This document shows positions 25,250 through 37,409 of a stretch of DNA of 64,000 bases, in pieces. The stretch covers positions 1,123,501 through 1,187,500 of the forward strand of contig JBBDHG010000187.1 in assembly GCA_037951165.1 (NCBI GenBank). The letters run 5' to 3'. Position numbers and translations under genes: made by a program. The stretch is from Lophius americanus (lineage: Eukaryota > Chordata > Actinopteri > Lophiiformes > Lophiidae). The notes under the pieces are model-generated. The model saw only the letters and a list, made by a program, of their open reading frames with translations, was not told where the DNA came from and searched no databases. How positions within the stretch are numbered: the first letter of the stretch is position 1; the number at the start of each line of letters is the position of its first letter.

Positions 25250-25720
25250 CTATTTATCTTCATAGAATATGTGTGGGGAGGTGATAGTGTGCAACCTCCA
25301 TGTTTTATACTGTATGAAAGGTTCCCAGTTAAAACTAAGATCCCGGTCATTTTTCTCTTGCGTACGCGTATGAGGTACGCAAATGACCATGTAGACCCTC
25401 CCACTGTCAAAGGATCACGACGCAACGTTTATCTTTGTAAAATACAGCCTTTGATGCGCGGAGATTCGATGGTAATGAAAGCAATAGGTCTCTGTGAGCG
25501 GAGATTGCTTTTCCAGAGCTTCATTTTACAGCCTGGTGTTGAATACACTCCTCTAGCAAGTCCTCTTGAATGTTTCATCACAGACCCGTTCCCAGGGGTT
25601 GGTACAGCCCTCTCATCACACATACACACTCACTATGTGGAGCCTTCACATCATGCATGGGAAGGAAATGAGAGTCAACTGGATACCATTTCATCTGCAA
25701 GAGTAGCAATTTGATTGCAT
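25250..25720. promoter_or_regulatory. CpG-containing unique block with a 147-codon open frame
   Basis: The frame 25271-25714 (+) is the longest non-repetitive open frame in the window. I recognise no domain, signal peptide or membrane segment in it. The minus strand is also partly open (25429-25629 and 25240-25425). CpG words (GCGTACGCGTATG at 25360-25372, CACGACGCAACG near 25417, GATGCGCGGAG near 25453) set it apart from its surroundings. I consider a regulatory block more likely than a protein. Confidence 0.25.
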
Positions 25721-26185
25721 ATTCAATGTGGGAGGATACAAACATGATAGAATGTCATGCCAGGCCGCTACAGCAGCTTCAGTCACCCTGGTGTTTTCCA
25801 ATAGCTTTAACGGCTGTCAAATCATCCCTTCTTATCATATTGTACATTTTCACATTTGTAAAAACATCCAGTTAAAACATTGCAACAGCAGGTTTTGAGC
25901 TCTCTTAAAGGCGCTGGTTTCACTTCCTTGATTTTCCTGTTTGATGCAACTCCATAATGTTTTAGACATCAGGACACGCCAGTAGGGGGAGCACAATAGG
26001 TCTGTTCATCCTTATATCTAATCAAATCCATCAAATGATTGGCTCAACATTTCCAAACAAAGCAGATCTTTAATTGTATCTAAAGAAAACTGTAGCTAAA
26101 AGCTCCCTTGAAACAACTTGAAACGATTTACTTCAGTTGGATTCAGTTTCTTTTGAGTAAAGTCAGCTGATTCCAATTAACACCA

Positions 26186-27131
26186 ATTAGCCATAACATT
26201 ATAACCATATTGGTTTGTATGTAATTGGTGCATAAACACAAAACAGGACAGGACAGTGTGGACAGAACCCAGGGACAATTAGTTTATGATGGTGTTGAAT
26301 TTTAAACTGTGACTCATTCATAAATGTACAAGAACGAAGGGGAAACTAATAACCACAATAATAATACTAATAATAATAATGATTATAATGATAACACATT
26401 TAAGCTAGGCCTATGCTGTCATCCCCGACATCAAGGGTATATCTCCGAAAAAGTCCCTGATCCAGGTGTACAAGCAATCCACCTGATTGAAAAAAAGAAA
26501 GATGAACTACTGGAGTGATATTATAAACACAATTCACCAAATCGGACCAACGGTTGCAAAATGATGGCCAAAAAAATCTTTGGAAATGAATAAATAATAA
26601 ATCTCTCCCGCTAGTGTTGAAAATATACAACCGGGCCCTGACCCCTAGGAGGGTGCCAGCCAATGCGGAACCACTGGAACATCCTGGACCCAGTTCCCCC
26701 CCTTAGAAACAAGCGACATCTCTGTTCAGGTCTCCTCTTTTTTTCCAGCAATACAGCTCTGTGATGAACTGTGTGTTCTGACACCACTTTATTCAAATAA
26801 TTATTCTACAGCAGCGCTTCTGTAGGATTGGACCACACAAGATAGCGTTCAGTCTTCACGTCAATGAGCGTGGGTGTCCGCTAACCTTTCGCCCCTTCAC
26901 TTGTCCACCATGGTACCTATCAAACACTGCAGACTGGGAGCACCCAACAAGACCTGTAGTAGTAGAGACATTTTTACCCCTCTTTTAGCAATCATGGCAT
27001 CAACTTCAAGGACAAAAGGTTCATCGGCTGCCTAATCCCCTCTTACCCACGGACAGCATCCACAGCAACGAGATAATCAACGCTATTCTGACTTCACCTG
27101 TCCCTATATTATAACGTTATGGCTGATCGGT
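26186..27131 (-). mobile_element. Tc1-like DNA transposon, decayed
   Basis: The left terminal word AGCCATAACATTATAACC (26189-26206) and the right terminal word ATTATAACGTTATGGCTGATCGG (from 27108) form degenerate terminal inverted repeats. Inside the right half, read on the minus strand, the order of words matches a Tc1-family transposase gene seen widely in fish. These words are a GATTATCTCGTTGC segment, a GGCAGCCGATGAACCTTTTG segment, a GACACCCACGCTCATTGACG segment, and GTGGTGTCAGAACACACAGT near 26774-26793. The frame has stops and the left half is not recognisable, so it is a fossil. The left boundary is less certain. Confidence 0.8.
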
Positions 27132-27904
27132 CTACAGTTTTCTCTGCCATGAAGATGCCAGATGGCTTATTGAGAGATTGACAGCAGAACTGTACGGAAC
27201 ATCTGTCCTCTGTCAGTGGAGCCTGTGACGGATGTCAGGTCTGAGTCGAGATTGAAAACAAATACCAAACATAAACACACATCAACATTTAGCGAAAAGC
27301 GTGAATGTAACGTTTGTGTGTGTTTCTGTGGGCGTATGTGTGAGTTGGTGTAGTACTTGCATGCATCAGAGATTGTGAAGTAGTGTGTATTAGTGTAAGT
27401 CTTTTTGTTTGATTTGCATAAACTGCTGTGTAAAAGCCTGAGTGTGTGGGTGCATGTGTTCTCTCCGGTTGAGGGATTTACGTTAGCGAGCTGGTGGCAC
27501 GTGTTAACGGTTCCATCTGAGCTGCCTTCAAATGATGCAGGGCTCGACGCTAACTTAGTTTTTTGTGTTTTTGCTTTCCCAAGGAAGGCATGTATTCTTC
27601 GGTGAAAAATATAAGCGGAGGCAGAAATGTTCAAGACCATTGATCACATTTCTACATATGTATGTTTGTATGTTCACTGTGTTTTCATCTACAGGATTGT
27701 TAATCAAATAGTCAAAATATTAAAAATGTAAATCTTTAGTCCGTAAATAATTGATAATTAGGCATAGACAAGTAATAAAGTTAAGTGAAGTAATATCTGA
27801 TAATTGATGATGAAGGTGCTATTCTGTCAACATTAAAAATAAAAGCTAAATGCTCGTTGTCCCTCATACTGTCACGGTCTAATGTCTGATCATTGCCTTC
27901 ATCA

Positions 27905-27940
27905 AACACACACACACACACACACATACACACACATGCA
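27905..27940 (+). repeat. (CA)n microsatellite
   Basis: About 24 bases of perfect CA plus interrupted continuation. Confidence 0.88.
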
Positions 27941-28559
27941 GACACAATCTTAATCACTGTAAATAAGAATTAATGGGCTTTATCTTTTCATCTTTCAGCA
28001 AAGTCATCTAGCACTGTTTAGCAATGTGCCTATTATCCCAGTCCGCTCGGCCAACACACACTATTTAGCAAGATCTGGGGAGATTGGATAATCACTACAA
28101 TACTTGGTTTAAAAAATGACATGATGATATCCCTGTAGCATGTACCATACACCTGATTCTGATCTGGAACCAAGTTTAATCCCAGATGTGCTACACATTT
28201 ATAGGGCTCCCGGAAAACAACGATTAATGCCAATGAATTTGACTTATCTTAAAAATTATACTGAGCTATATCTGCAAGGAAACTGCCATTCTTGAAAGAC
28301 AATAAATTAAAAAAATTATAGTAATGCAGTTCTCAATCCTAGGAATAGTTTCCATAATATTATGATGGTGAAACTAACATCAAACTTTTATATATACTTA
28401 TACGAGGACTCTGTGAGTGCTGTCTATTCTGTCACTATTTTGTCAGTCTCAGTCTCATATTATTCACGCAGCTCTTGGGAAATGTTAACTCATTGCCTGT
28501 TCTTCCAACACTTCTATCCCAGTAACCTCCTCTGTGGAATGTGGGGCTTTCTAGGCCTC

Positions 28560-28912
28560 AGCCTGAGAAATAGGGTTTGGTGCGCAGACATTCTGAGGAA
28601 ATTTGGAGTAGAACTGCTGCTCCTTCACGTTGAAAAGAGCCCGTTGAGGTAGTTCGGGCATTTGATTAGGATGACTTCAGGACGCCTCACTTTGGACATT
28701 TTTCAGGCACATCCAACTGGGAGGAGACCCTGAGGTTCACCCAGAAGATGCTAGAGGGACTATGTATCTCATCAAGTCTGGGAACACGTCGAGATCCCCT
28801 AGGATTAGCTGGAGAGTGTAGCTGGGGAGAGGAATGTCTGGAAATCCTTTGTTAGCCGGCTGCCAGCGCAAGCCGACCTCGGATAAGAGGAAGAAAATGG
28901 ATGGATGAAATG
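28560..28912 (+). mobile_element. 3' end of a Rex3/RTE-like non-LTR retrotransposon
   Basis: The plus-strand reading gives the characteristic C-terminal polymerase tail 'RFGHLIRM...FQAHPTGRRP...RDYVS...VAGER.VW', interrupted by several stops. It is followed by the typical CCGACCTCGGATAAG...GGAAGAAAATGGATGGATG terminus (GATG tail). The copy is 5'-truncated, as is usual for LINEs. Assignment to Rex3/RTE rests on the GATG tail and general family knowledge; the identity as a LINE 3' end is firmer than the clade. Confidence 0.8.
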
Positions 28913-29789
28913 TGAGGCTCTTACTTCATCAACAGTTATCAAAAATTAGCAGTAGGTTCTATGCTTTTTCTCGTATGCTGTTCTCTTAAATCATTTTTCT
29001 TGTTTGCAATTCTATTTTAGGTGTAAATACACGAATATAGATCTAAGAAGAATGTGATGAAAATATAAAAGGAAGCAGATTATTCATGGGGAATCCTAAT
29101 GAATATATGCCCACTGAGTGGTTGGTGAAGTTCTCTATCTGAGATGTCAGACAGCAGCAGAGGAGAAGATCATTACTGGAATCCTGAGCGTAGCGTCTTC
29201 TTTAGCTTGTCAGATGTGAAAGTACACAATAAGGAACAATTATGTTGAGAAGATCAGTAGCTGAATTGTTTCACAAAGTTGGTGATAACCAAAGGCATTC
29301 CTTCAGGGAAGCAAAGAACCCAAGAGCCAGAGGTCAGCAGAAATAAAACAGACAGAGGTTGGTGCAAACACTGCAGCTGCAGTCGGAATTAAACCCATTG
29401 CTCAAAGGCTAACACAAACTCTGTGCACTTAAACCCACCCCCAAACATAAGAAAGCACAAACAATAGAAGAAGACGTAAATGTCCCCTTCATTGCCCTCT
29501 GTGTGTAAATGGGCCAAATTAAAAGAGACACAAAAGAATAAGACTGGAAGAAAAATGGGCTGATGGTTCAAACATCGCACATTAAGGGATAACGCATTCA
29601 GCTTTTAATTAACATTAGTCATATCAGTATAGAGTCATTTGAAATTGTCTTTAGGACTTCAGAGAGAAAGAGATTTTACACCATAAAGCTCGGCTGATAA
29701 AGCAGTCGTACCGGTGGAGTCACTATCTCTTGCTATAATTTCCTCTCTTTCACTTTGTGTTTTGCTTCATTTTTAGAAACACACTGTGC

Positions 29790-29813
29790 TTTCCTTCCTT
29801 CCTTCCTTCCTTT
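29790..29813 (+). repeat. (TTCC)n tetranucleotide repeat
   Basis: About six CTTC units at the start of a 200-base pyrimidine-rich stretch. Confidence 0.85.
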
Positions 29814-30462
29814 CGTCTCCCTTATCCTTTTGATCCAGCCCCCTTTTCTTTCCATGTGTCTCTTCCTTCAAGCTTGTTCTCCATATTCTTTTTTTTTCCT
29901 CCATGTTCTTTACTTCTTCTTGCTCTCAGCCTTTCCCGTGCTTTTATCTCCACTTCATACAGCATAACTGTGCAGCTTGGTGAGTATAATGAGGCTGGTC
30001 CTTTACAACTTCAATCCTTCCCTTCACCCGTTCAGCACGGGTTTTAAAACAAACTCCTAACAAATATTTTGACATTCAGACAAAAGAGAAGACATGCTCA
30101 GCTATTCCAAGCGTTCTGATTAATCTTCAACCAAAAACATGGAGAATATCGTTTTTAAAAATTCTGTAGAGTGAATGAGAAGCAGAGGCCAATCAATATT
30201 GATGTCATCAAGTAATCATGATATTAGAACTTATTTACAGTGAGGAGTTGGCCCATTAAAGCCCACAACTATAGTTGTTTAAGTGCATTACTATCATTTT
30301 ACACGCAGAAATTTTATGCAATGCAAAAAAAAAGAAGAACATTTTGTAAAATTCCCAGCAGGTGGCTGTGAATTCGAACAGTAAATTTCTGTCATCATTT
30401 TAGCTATTTTAGTGCATTAACTAAAACATAACAGTACGCAAACAATTAAAGATTTTTAATTG

Positions 30463-30790
30463 CCAACTGTGTATTATCACAGTAAATATTTGTTATTGTA
30501 GTAAACCACATTGATAAAGTCACTTAGCTAAAATATCACATTAAATATTCTTCTACTGTAGCAAATATCAGTAATCATGTAACAACTGTGAAATCTCACA
30601 GTAAACATTCTAATGTCGTAGTTAAATAATTGTAATAAAGCCACAACCATGAACTTCAACACTTAATGTTTGCAAACAACTGTGTAATATAGTTCCAAAT
30701 ATTACTGCACTACAGTAATGCACAGTTATAAAGCCACAACTGTGAAACATCACAGTAAATATTCTAGTACTGTGGTACAACAGAGTAGAA
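30463..30790 (+). repeat. degenerate 60-bp minisatellite, about five units
   Basis: The unit is roughly 'CAACTGTGAAATATCACAGTAAATATTCT..TACTGTAGTAAA...AATAAAGCCA'. The CACAGTAAAT-like core recurs at about 30478, 30537, 30597, 30657 and 30751, giving 60-base spacing with one longer unit of about 93 bases. An even more decayed copy may lie near 30258. The units have diverged well beyond microsatellite slippage. Confidence 0.75.
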
Positions 30791-32349
30791 AACCTCAGAG
30801 TAAAACCTCATGAACCTTCTTCTTCATATATTGAAATTTGTTTTATTCTTATTTTTACTCGTAGAATTTTGTACTGTAGTAATAACTGTGATATATTTTA
30901 TATTAACATACTGGCTACATCCTTCCATTTAATTATAAATGATATCTTGGGACATATTTTTTTAAGATAAAAGTGTTTTCCGGGTCGTCTGTCACATGAT
31001 GTCGTTCAGGAGTTATCCTCCTTCCTAACGAAATGCTAAAATCTAATGCAGTAACAAAATGTTGTGCTGACATCAATTCAGTAATGTTACTGGATGTTAG
31101 ATGCAGGCAGATAGTCTGTGTGTTTTGTCCTGTGTATTACGTTTCATGGTTGTAACTTTTTAGGGGTTTTCTGTTTTTCTTTTCTTGCCTGTCTCATTGA
31201 CTAATTAGATTTTTTACCAGGAGGATTTAATTTGTAGACTTTATCATTAGAACACTGAACTGTATCTTTCCCGTCTTCTGTCCTGTGCCAGAAAGCGGGT
31301 CCCCATCGTAAACATCTTCAAACATTAAAGTGTTATATTGTGTAGGTTTGAACACTTCATGTGTGTATGCGTGTGCATATTTTTAAAAAATATTAACATT
31401 TTATTTGTTTTGACAGGGATTTGCAAAAATCTTATTAACTATCCACATACTGGATTAATGTGTTGTTAGACAGACCCACCAGCAACAATAACTGCCAGTC
31501 AAATTCACTTCCCCAAACGGGTTAAATCCCAGAACAGATTCTATATGTTAGGCATTAAACGATTTTGCAGGCCAGCGGTGTACCACACTGTCATAGATCA
31601 CAGTAAAATTAGCCTAGGCAGCCTATTGTGCTGAGACAGAGTCAATGTCACAGGTTTACAGCAGTAATTGCTGTGAATGAAACACCCATGGTACCGCATA
31701 GCATACCACTCTACAATAAACTTGATTATTATGGTAATTATATAGGTATAAAACACTTTAACATGAGGGTTCAGATTTATTATCACAATTGCTGTGTTTG
31801 CGTTCACAGAGCTGGGAATTGGGACTGTCTATTGAAAGGCCAATACCATTGAGTTGATAGGAGTTAAGCAAAATTGGAAATCCATCTGGAAAAAAAGGCT
31901 ACTTTCTTACTATGGTAAAAAACAAACATTTTTCTTGTTCTGATATTGATTTAATTACTAAATCTCTAGGTCAGTTTTGGCTCACAAGCACCATGAGGGG
32001 AAGGAGCAGTTAACCCAGGATGAAAAGATAGAAAGATGGTGGGATATGGGGGTGGAGATGGAGGGTCTGTGATGAGTCTAGTGCCGCCCAGAGCAGTAAT
32101 GAGGAAGCAGTAAAAATGAGAAGGCATTGTGTTGTACTTTAAGGTAGTTCTTCTTTAAAATGAATAGTCCCTGAAGGGCCAGGTGGTTAATGCCATTTAT
32201 TAATAGACAGATGGGGCCAGCAGTTCGGGCTGTGGACCTGTGAGAGGCCGTGGTTAGGATGTAGAGAGAGAGTCTAGTGTGTTTTTTAGGGGATGGGGGC
32301 AGCAAATTGGGTAAATGAATGACAAAATCGAATAGAGGAATGGACAAGG

Positions 32350-32600
32350 GGTCTGCTTATTGATTATAAGGATGAGCTGTAAGAGGAATTACGACCCCCA
32401 GCTGTCAATAAAGAATATTTTGATTAAAAAGTGCTAGCATTTAATGTGAGATAACCCGCTAATCACCTATAGAGACAAGTCATCTCAGGCCCCTTATGTT
32501 AAGGTCAACGGGTCAGAGGTCAGACCTTCGGTGACTTAATGAAAAGGAATGGAAAAAGCTAAGGAAGCATCAATGGAGAGCCATATACAGGGTTGATACA
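32350..32600. promoter_or_regulatory. candidate regulatory block with nuclear-receptor half sites
   Basis: A simple-repeat-free block containing three AGGTCA-type half sites in direct orientation: AGGTCA at 32502-32507, GGGTCA at 32510-32515 and AGGTCA at 32517-32522. The last two form a DR1 spacing, the arrangement bound by RXR heterodimers, HNF4 and COUP-TF families. Occupancy is inference. Confidence 0.35.
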
Positions 32601-34469
32601 GCACCGAGTTCATTTCTATTCATCAGTAAAGAGGGTGGAAAAGATACAAACAAATTACATTTGATTATTTATGAATTTCTATGCATAGGTGAACACATGC
32701 ATTTTGTGTGCATCTTGTTTGTGCATCTGTCTATCGCCTGCAGACAATGTATAAAGCAATGTATGCATGGCACCGAGTCAGTAGTGATCTGGCCCTCCAA
32801 TGAACCAGCAGGCATTTCCCAACTCGGTGTCCACAGTTTGGATTTGGAAGTCGGGGGGGGGGCTGTCGCAGGCGTGCTGGGGGCTGAGACAACGCACCAC
32901 ACTACAGCAATAGCAGCAGTACAGCTGCCAGATCACCGCTCTGAGCTGTTTTCACCACGAGCATCTGTAGCTGCCTCCCAGGACGCCACACAGCGACAGC
33001 TCTTGCCAAATAGCTTTCATTACATGGGAAGTATCAGTCTTGATAAAACAACCAAACAAAGGACTAGATTTACTGTCCTGCTCCAACCTGGGCTCTGATA
33101 ATATTTTTGGTGTCAGTAGTAAAATATAACTGCTGCCATTTGCACACATCTAAATCTCTGAGCGTAGACACCGTCACTGTGCGGCTTATACCAGCCATAT
33201 GACTAATGATTGGTTGTATGATTGAACTATTTCTTACCTGATGTTGAGGTGACCAGTGGCAATGGCATCGGGAGAGAAGGGAGGAGGGGAGGGAGATATG
33301 AAAATGTGATTAGTGCTGGTCTTGTAGTGTATAAACAGAACATGTTCAATGAAGAAGTACTGAGGGGACGGGGCATCCTCCAATATTACACTTTTGTAAT
33401 GAAAATCTGCAAACTGTCTCGAAGATTCATAAAATAATTTTTTAAAAATCACTAAAAAAAAAATCTCTTCAGATCCTGAAGATGAATTCAGTGTTTCAGT
33501 TGCTCTGAGAGTATTGACGTCTGTGTGGGTGTTAGTATTGCAGTTATAATTTGTGGTCAGGACACAAAATCAGTTTATTGGAGATGTTAAACATTAAATA
33601 TAAGGCGGACTATGCCCTGGCTTTATTTATATTGTATATTCATGATGTAGGCCCAGTGATAAAGACAAAAATATGTTGACTGAGCTATAAAGCCAGTTGA
33701 ATGGGAACCCTCATCACCCCATAAGCTGCACTCCAATGTCCCCCTCACCCTCTGAGACCAAGGCTGGTTCTTATATCCACAGGAGTCTGCCACCACAAAT
33801 GTGCTTTAAATACATAAATATTCATTGGCATTGCATATAAACCTGTCCCATACACCATCTGCATTAACCGGAGAGAAGCTTTGAGGTGCATCCACCAACA
33901 TTCTTCACATCCATCAGTGGGAGCTGGGGAAAAGCCAAACCCAGGCAACCAATTCCAAGCAACCTACACTTGGCAGGTGAGATGCAACTCTACTTGACGG
34001 TGTAGCAGCCCTGCAACATATATAGCTTTTCCACATAATCATAATCCGAGATTTCAGTTGGAGAGTCCTACTTTTCTGCTTGTTTTTGAAATGCCCCCAC
34101 ACAATGCTAGAATTTGAGAAGTGGGTGTTTGCGTATTTTGTTTGGAAGTATAAAAAGATGAAGATTTATTATGTACGGCTTGAAATCTGTTTCTCAGTTC
34201 CCCTCCACCTGCATCATCACATACTGTGTAAACAGCAGGGTATCAGTGCCACATAGCAGCTGAACGTTGCGTAACTATCCTCGGAAAACCTCTTTTGACT
34301 GAAACTACTGTTGTCAGTTTAATAGCCACTCAGCGTATACAATTCCACCAAAACTAAGCCATTCATGGATTTAAAATTTCATAATTTTGATTGTCTGGAA
34401 ATCGTCACAGAGTAACCTGTCTACATTTTTAAGCAAGGAGAATCCTTTTTTTTTAAGAACCTGTCATTC

Positions 34470-34945
34470 AGAGCAGTCTTCGCTGACAGATTCCCTTTAC
34501 AGATAAAGCCTGAGGATCTCCCAGCGGAGACTGTGTCTCTGGGAAGCTGTATTCCCACAGATTAAACATCAGCCTTGGTTTCAAACAGCCCGACAACCCT
34601 GCACAGAAACACACACACAAACAACACGATCACAGCATCGCCTATCAGTACCCTGCTTAAGAAGCCATAAAGAGATGTACAGCGACGGCGTTAAATTTCT
34701 GTAAGCCCTCGCTTTCTATTTGGCCGCTCTGGAGGACATCAGTGTGTAATTATTTAGAGGCCTTGCGCTACAGTCTACGACACAAGCTAGCCCAGAGAAG
34801 GAGGGGAATATGCACCCTCTGAAAGAAAGTTAAACATTTTAAACTAGGCCAACGCTATTTTCCCCTCGTCAGCAATTCCATATCGTGAGGCCCCCAATCC
34901 CCTGCGCCATACAAGCAAACCCCTTTTATGCACTTCTCAAATTAA
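34470..34945. promoter_or_regulatory. candidate conserved non-coding region
   Basis: Mixed composition, no simple repeat beyond a short CA stretch at 34610, several CpG words (GCGACGGCG near 34682), and ATTA words (TGTGTAATTATTTAG near 34743). No supported open frame. Inference from texture. Confidence 0.25.
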
Positions 34946-34959
34946 AGGAGAAGTCATTA

Positions 34960-35697
34960 AAAAAGCTACCAGTAATGAGTTGAATACAAATTATTAGAGT
35001 AAAATAAAAGATATACCAAACAGATACCTTTGTGTTGACTATTATGCACCCAATTTGAACTAAATTGGACTAATGGTTAGGAGGCCATGTCAGTAGAACA
35101 ACGTTATTTAGAAAATAGCTCAACCTAGTGATTAAAATATGAACCACTAGATAAAATATGATAAATACAATATAGATTACCTCGAGTCTTTTTTGTAAAA
35201 AAAACCTCCTCCTGGTGAGTGAGCTATGAACTATTGGAATAAAACACTATGTCTACAAGGTAAAGATCCTCCAGGGAGATAAAGTTCCCCCTAGTGTCAG
35301 AATTATACAGCCAACCTTTCACAAAATCTATCCAGTTCTTCCTCAAACTCAGATCTTTGCGGGAATACAATTTTAAAATGATTCATGAAATAGCTTTGAG
35401 TTATTTACGGAAAAAGTGTTTTTCGTATTAAAAAAAAAGCTCCCCTAGTGAGTAAAACATGAATTATAGGAGTAAAATATCAATTATAAGAGTAAAATAT
35501 GATTTCCATAAGATAGATGGAATAGATTCATCTTTCATATGTGTCATATTTGGACTAAATTAAACACATGGTTTAGAAATAATGACCCAAAATCATTAGT
35601 TGGAAATACATAACCAAGCTGTCACTAAATAAATCCAGTACTTCCTCACAATAAGATCTACCGGGGTATCAAATTTGAAAATGATCCAATGAGATTG
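34960..35697. repeat. degenerate internally duplicated repeat (about 496-bp period)
   Basis: Two diverged copies can be aligned by eye. The segment at 35053 ('TTTGAACTAAATTGGACTAATGG') recurs at 35549, and 35310-35395 ('ATCTATCCAGTTCTTCCTCA' region) recurs at 35614-35695. Copy 1 carries about 190 extra bases. These hold further short copies of a 'CCTAGTGAGTAAAATATGAATTAT' like sub-unit at about 35125 and 35207, which is also present at 35450. No coding frame. I do not recognise the family. Confidence 0.6.
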
Positions 35698-36588
35698 CTG
35701 TCAGGTTAAGCTGAAGGATCTGTGGCGATGGACGCGGAGGGAGATGAGGATTCCGTAATATCCCCGACATTTCAGGGACATAATTTGTCCTTTGAAAAAA
35801 AAGAGAGGTGTGAGTGAGTTAAATGATATGTTTTACCTCCATGTTGCCATGATGTGAGGCCAAAATAAATTTCAGCAAACATCTGGCCTCTGGGATCAGC
35901 TTCAGAGATGAACTAATTCCCTGTGAAATCAGAAATGGACCGGCGGAACCAGCGCTCACACGTGTGTATACACACAGAATACGTCAGCGCAAGTCCGTGC
36001 TCTAAATCTGATGCAACAACCTGGAGCTAGAATGCTCCAATAATCATAAATAAACAACATTTTAGACGGGGAGGGAAGGAGGCAGGGCTGGATGGAGGGA
36101 ACGAGTGAGCGAGAGGTTGTCGCAGGCTGGGCAAATCAGACTCGGGGGTTTATTTTTCCCAACATGAGATAGATTTGGTTCTATTAAAATGTATGTTTGA
36201 AGTTGGGGATCAGCTGAACAGAAGCTGTTTGAAAAAGACTGATGCAAGAGTGGAGCAGGACATGAGAGAGGGAGAGACGAAGACGACGGGGCAGAAAATT
36301 GGGTTAGGGAAGAAGGGAAAAGGATCCAGAGGAAAAAAAAGACATGCAGAAAAAGTGAGAGGAATAATCACGATGTTAAAAAAAATGATCAAGTTCGAAA
36401 GGGGGCCTCCAGTGTTAAAGGGCATGTGTTAGGAGTACAATGATTGCAGCAATAAAGACGAATTTCAATATATTCGAATAAGATCAAATATGAATCCTTA
36501 TAAGACTGTGTATAGATTCAGTTCAGGGAAGGTCAAAGAGGACAATTTCCCCCCCTCTCTATCATCAATAGTCTTCTGTATTCTGTCC

Positions 36589-36617
36589 AACACACACACA
36601 CACACACCCACACACAT
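36589..36617 (+). repeat. (CA)n microsatellite
   Basis: CA tract with one CC interruption. Confidence 0.88.
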
Positions 36618-37300
36618 AGTCAAACAAATGTCTGCAACACTTTAATCAGAGTTTGCCATGCTCTCCGTCCAGACAAAGCCCAATCAGGACGATGATAATT
36701 TGGCCTCTCCTTCAATCAGCGGCACCATAATTGCATCAGTCACAATCTCCATTTCATCTTTCATCTCTGTTTCAGGGTGGCGAACAGGAGACAGAAGGAC
36801 ACTCTAAGACCCACTTCTATCATTAAAGCAGACCAGAACCAGCACACACACGGCAGCTTTAAAGAGGAACTCAACAAAATGTTTTCATGAATGTCCACAG
36901 TCTAACTTTATATTTTGCACTTTATCCTTTGTCAAATTAACGGTTCTGGTAGCATGAGCAAACTTCCAAAAGTCCATTTAAAAACAACAGCTATTAATGC
37001 TATGACTCAGCTCTTGCGCCGTGGCAACCACACACAGTTGTACTTCAAATGAGCAATCATGTTTATTAACAGAAAAACAAAATCATTAAGTAAAAAATAT
37101 AACAATATTAAGTGGTTCATTAGTAGTTTGTGATTTTTTTATATAAAAGTGTAGTATTTTATGATGAAGGGTTAACTGGCCAGGATAATTTAATTGCGCT
37201 ATATAATTTATATATAATATAAACTCTATATAAAACATTAACAGCTGTAGCTTAACACAAGACTGCAAGCCACATATGTATATCTATACATACGTGTTTT

Positions 37301-37355
37301 TGTGCATGTGTGTGTTTTTTGTGTGTGTGTTGTGTGTCCGCGTGTGTGTGTTGTG

Positions 37356-37386
<31 letters not shown>

Positions 37387-37409
37387 TGTGTGTGTGTATG
37401 TGTGTGTGT
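37301..37409 (+). repeat. imperfect (TG)n microsatellite
   Basis: About 110 bases of TG broken by TT, CCGCG and CG interruptions. The minus-strand 127-codon frame across it (37252-37635) consists largely of Thr/His and is an artefact. Confidence 0.93.

Larger units (their letters stand above)
28915..34470. other. gene-free stretch: AT-rich unique DNA
   Basis: Outside the minisatellite at 30.5 kb and the half-site cluster at 32.5 kb I see only unique AT-rich sequence. The 145-codon plus frame at 32661-33098 has no recognisable domain and is opened on the other strand as well, so I leave it out as a gene. Confidence 0.55.

Noticed and set aside
32661..33098. 145-codon plus-strand frame
   Set aside because: No domain; crosses a poly-G and mixed sequence, and the minus strand is also partly open.
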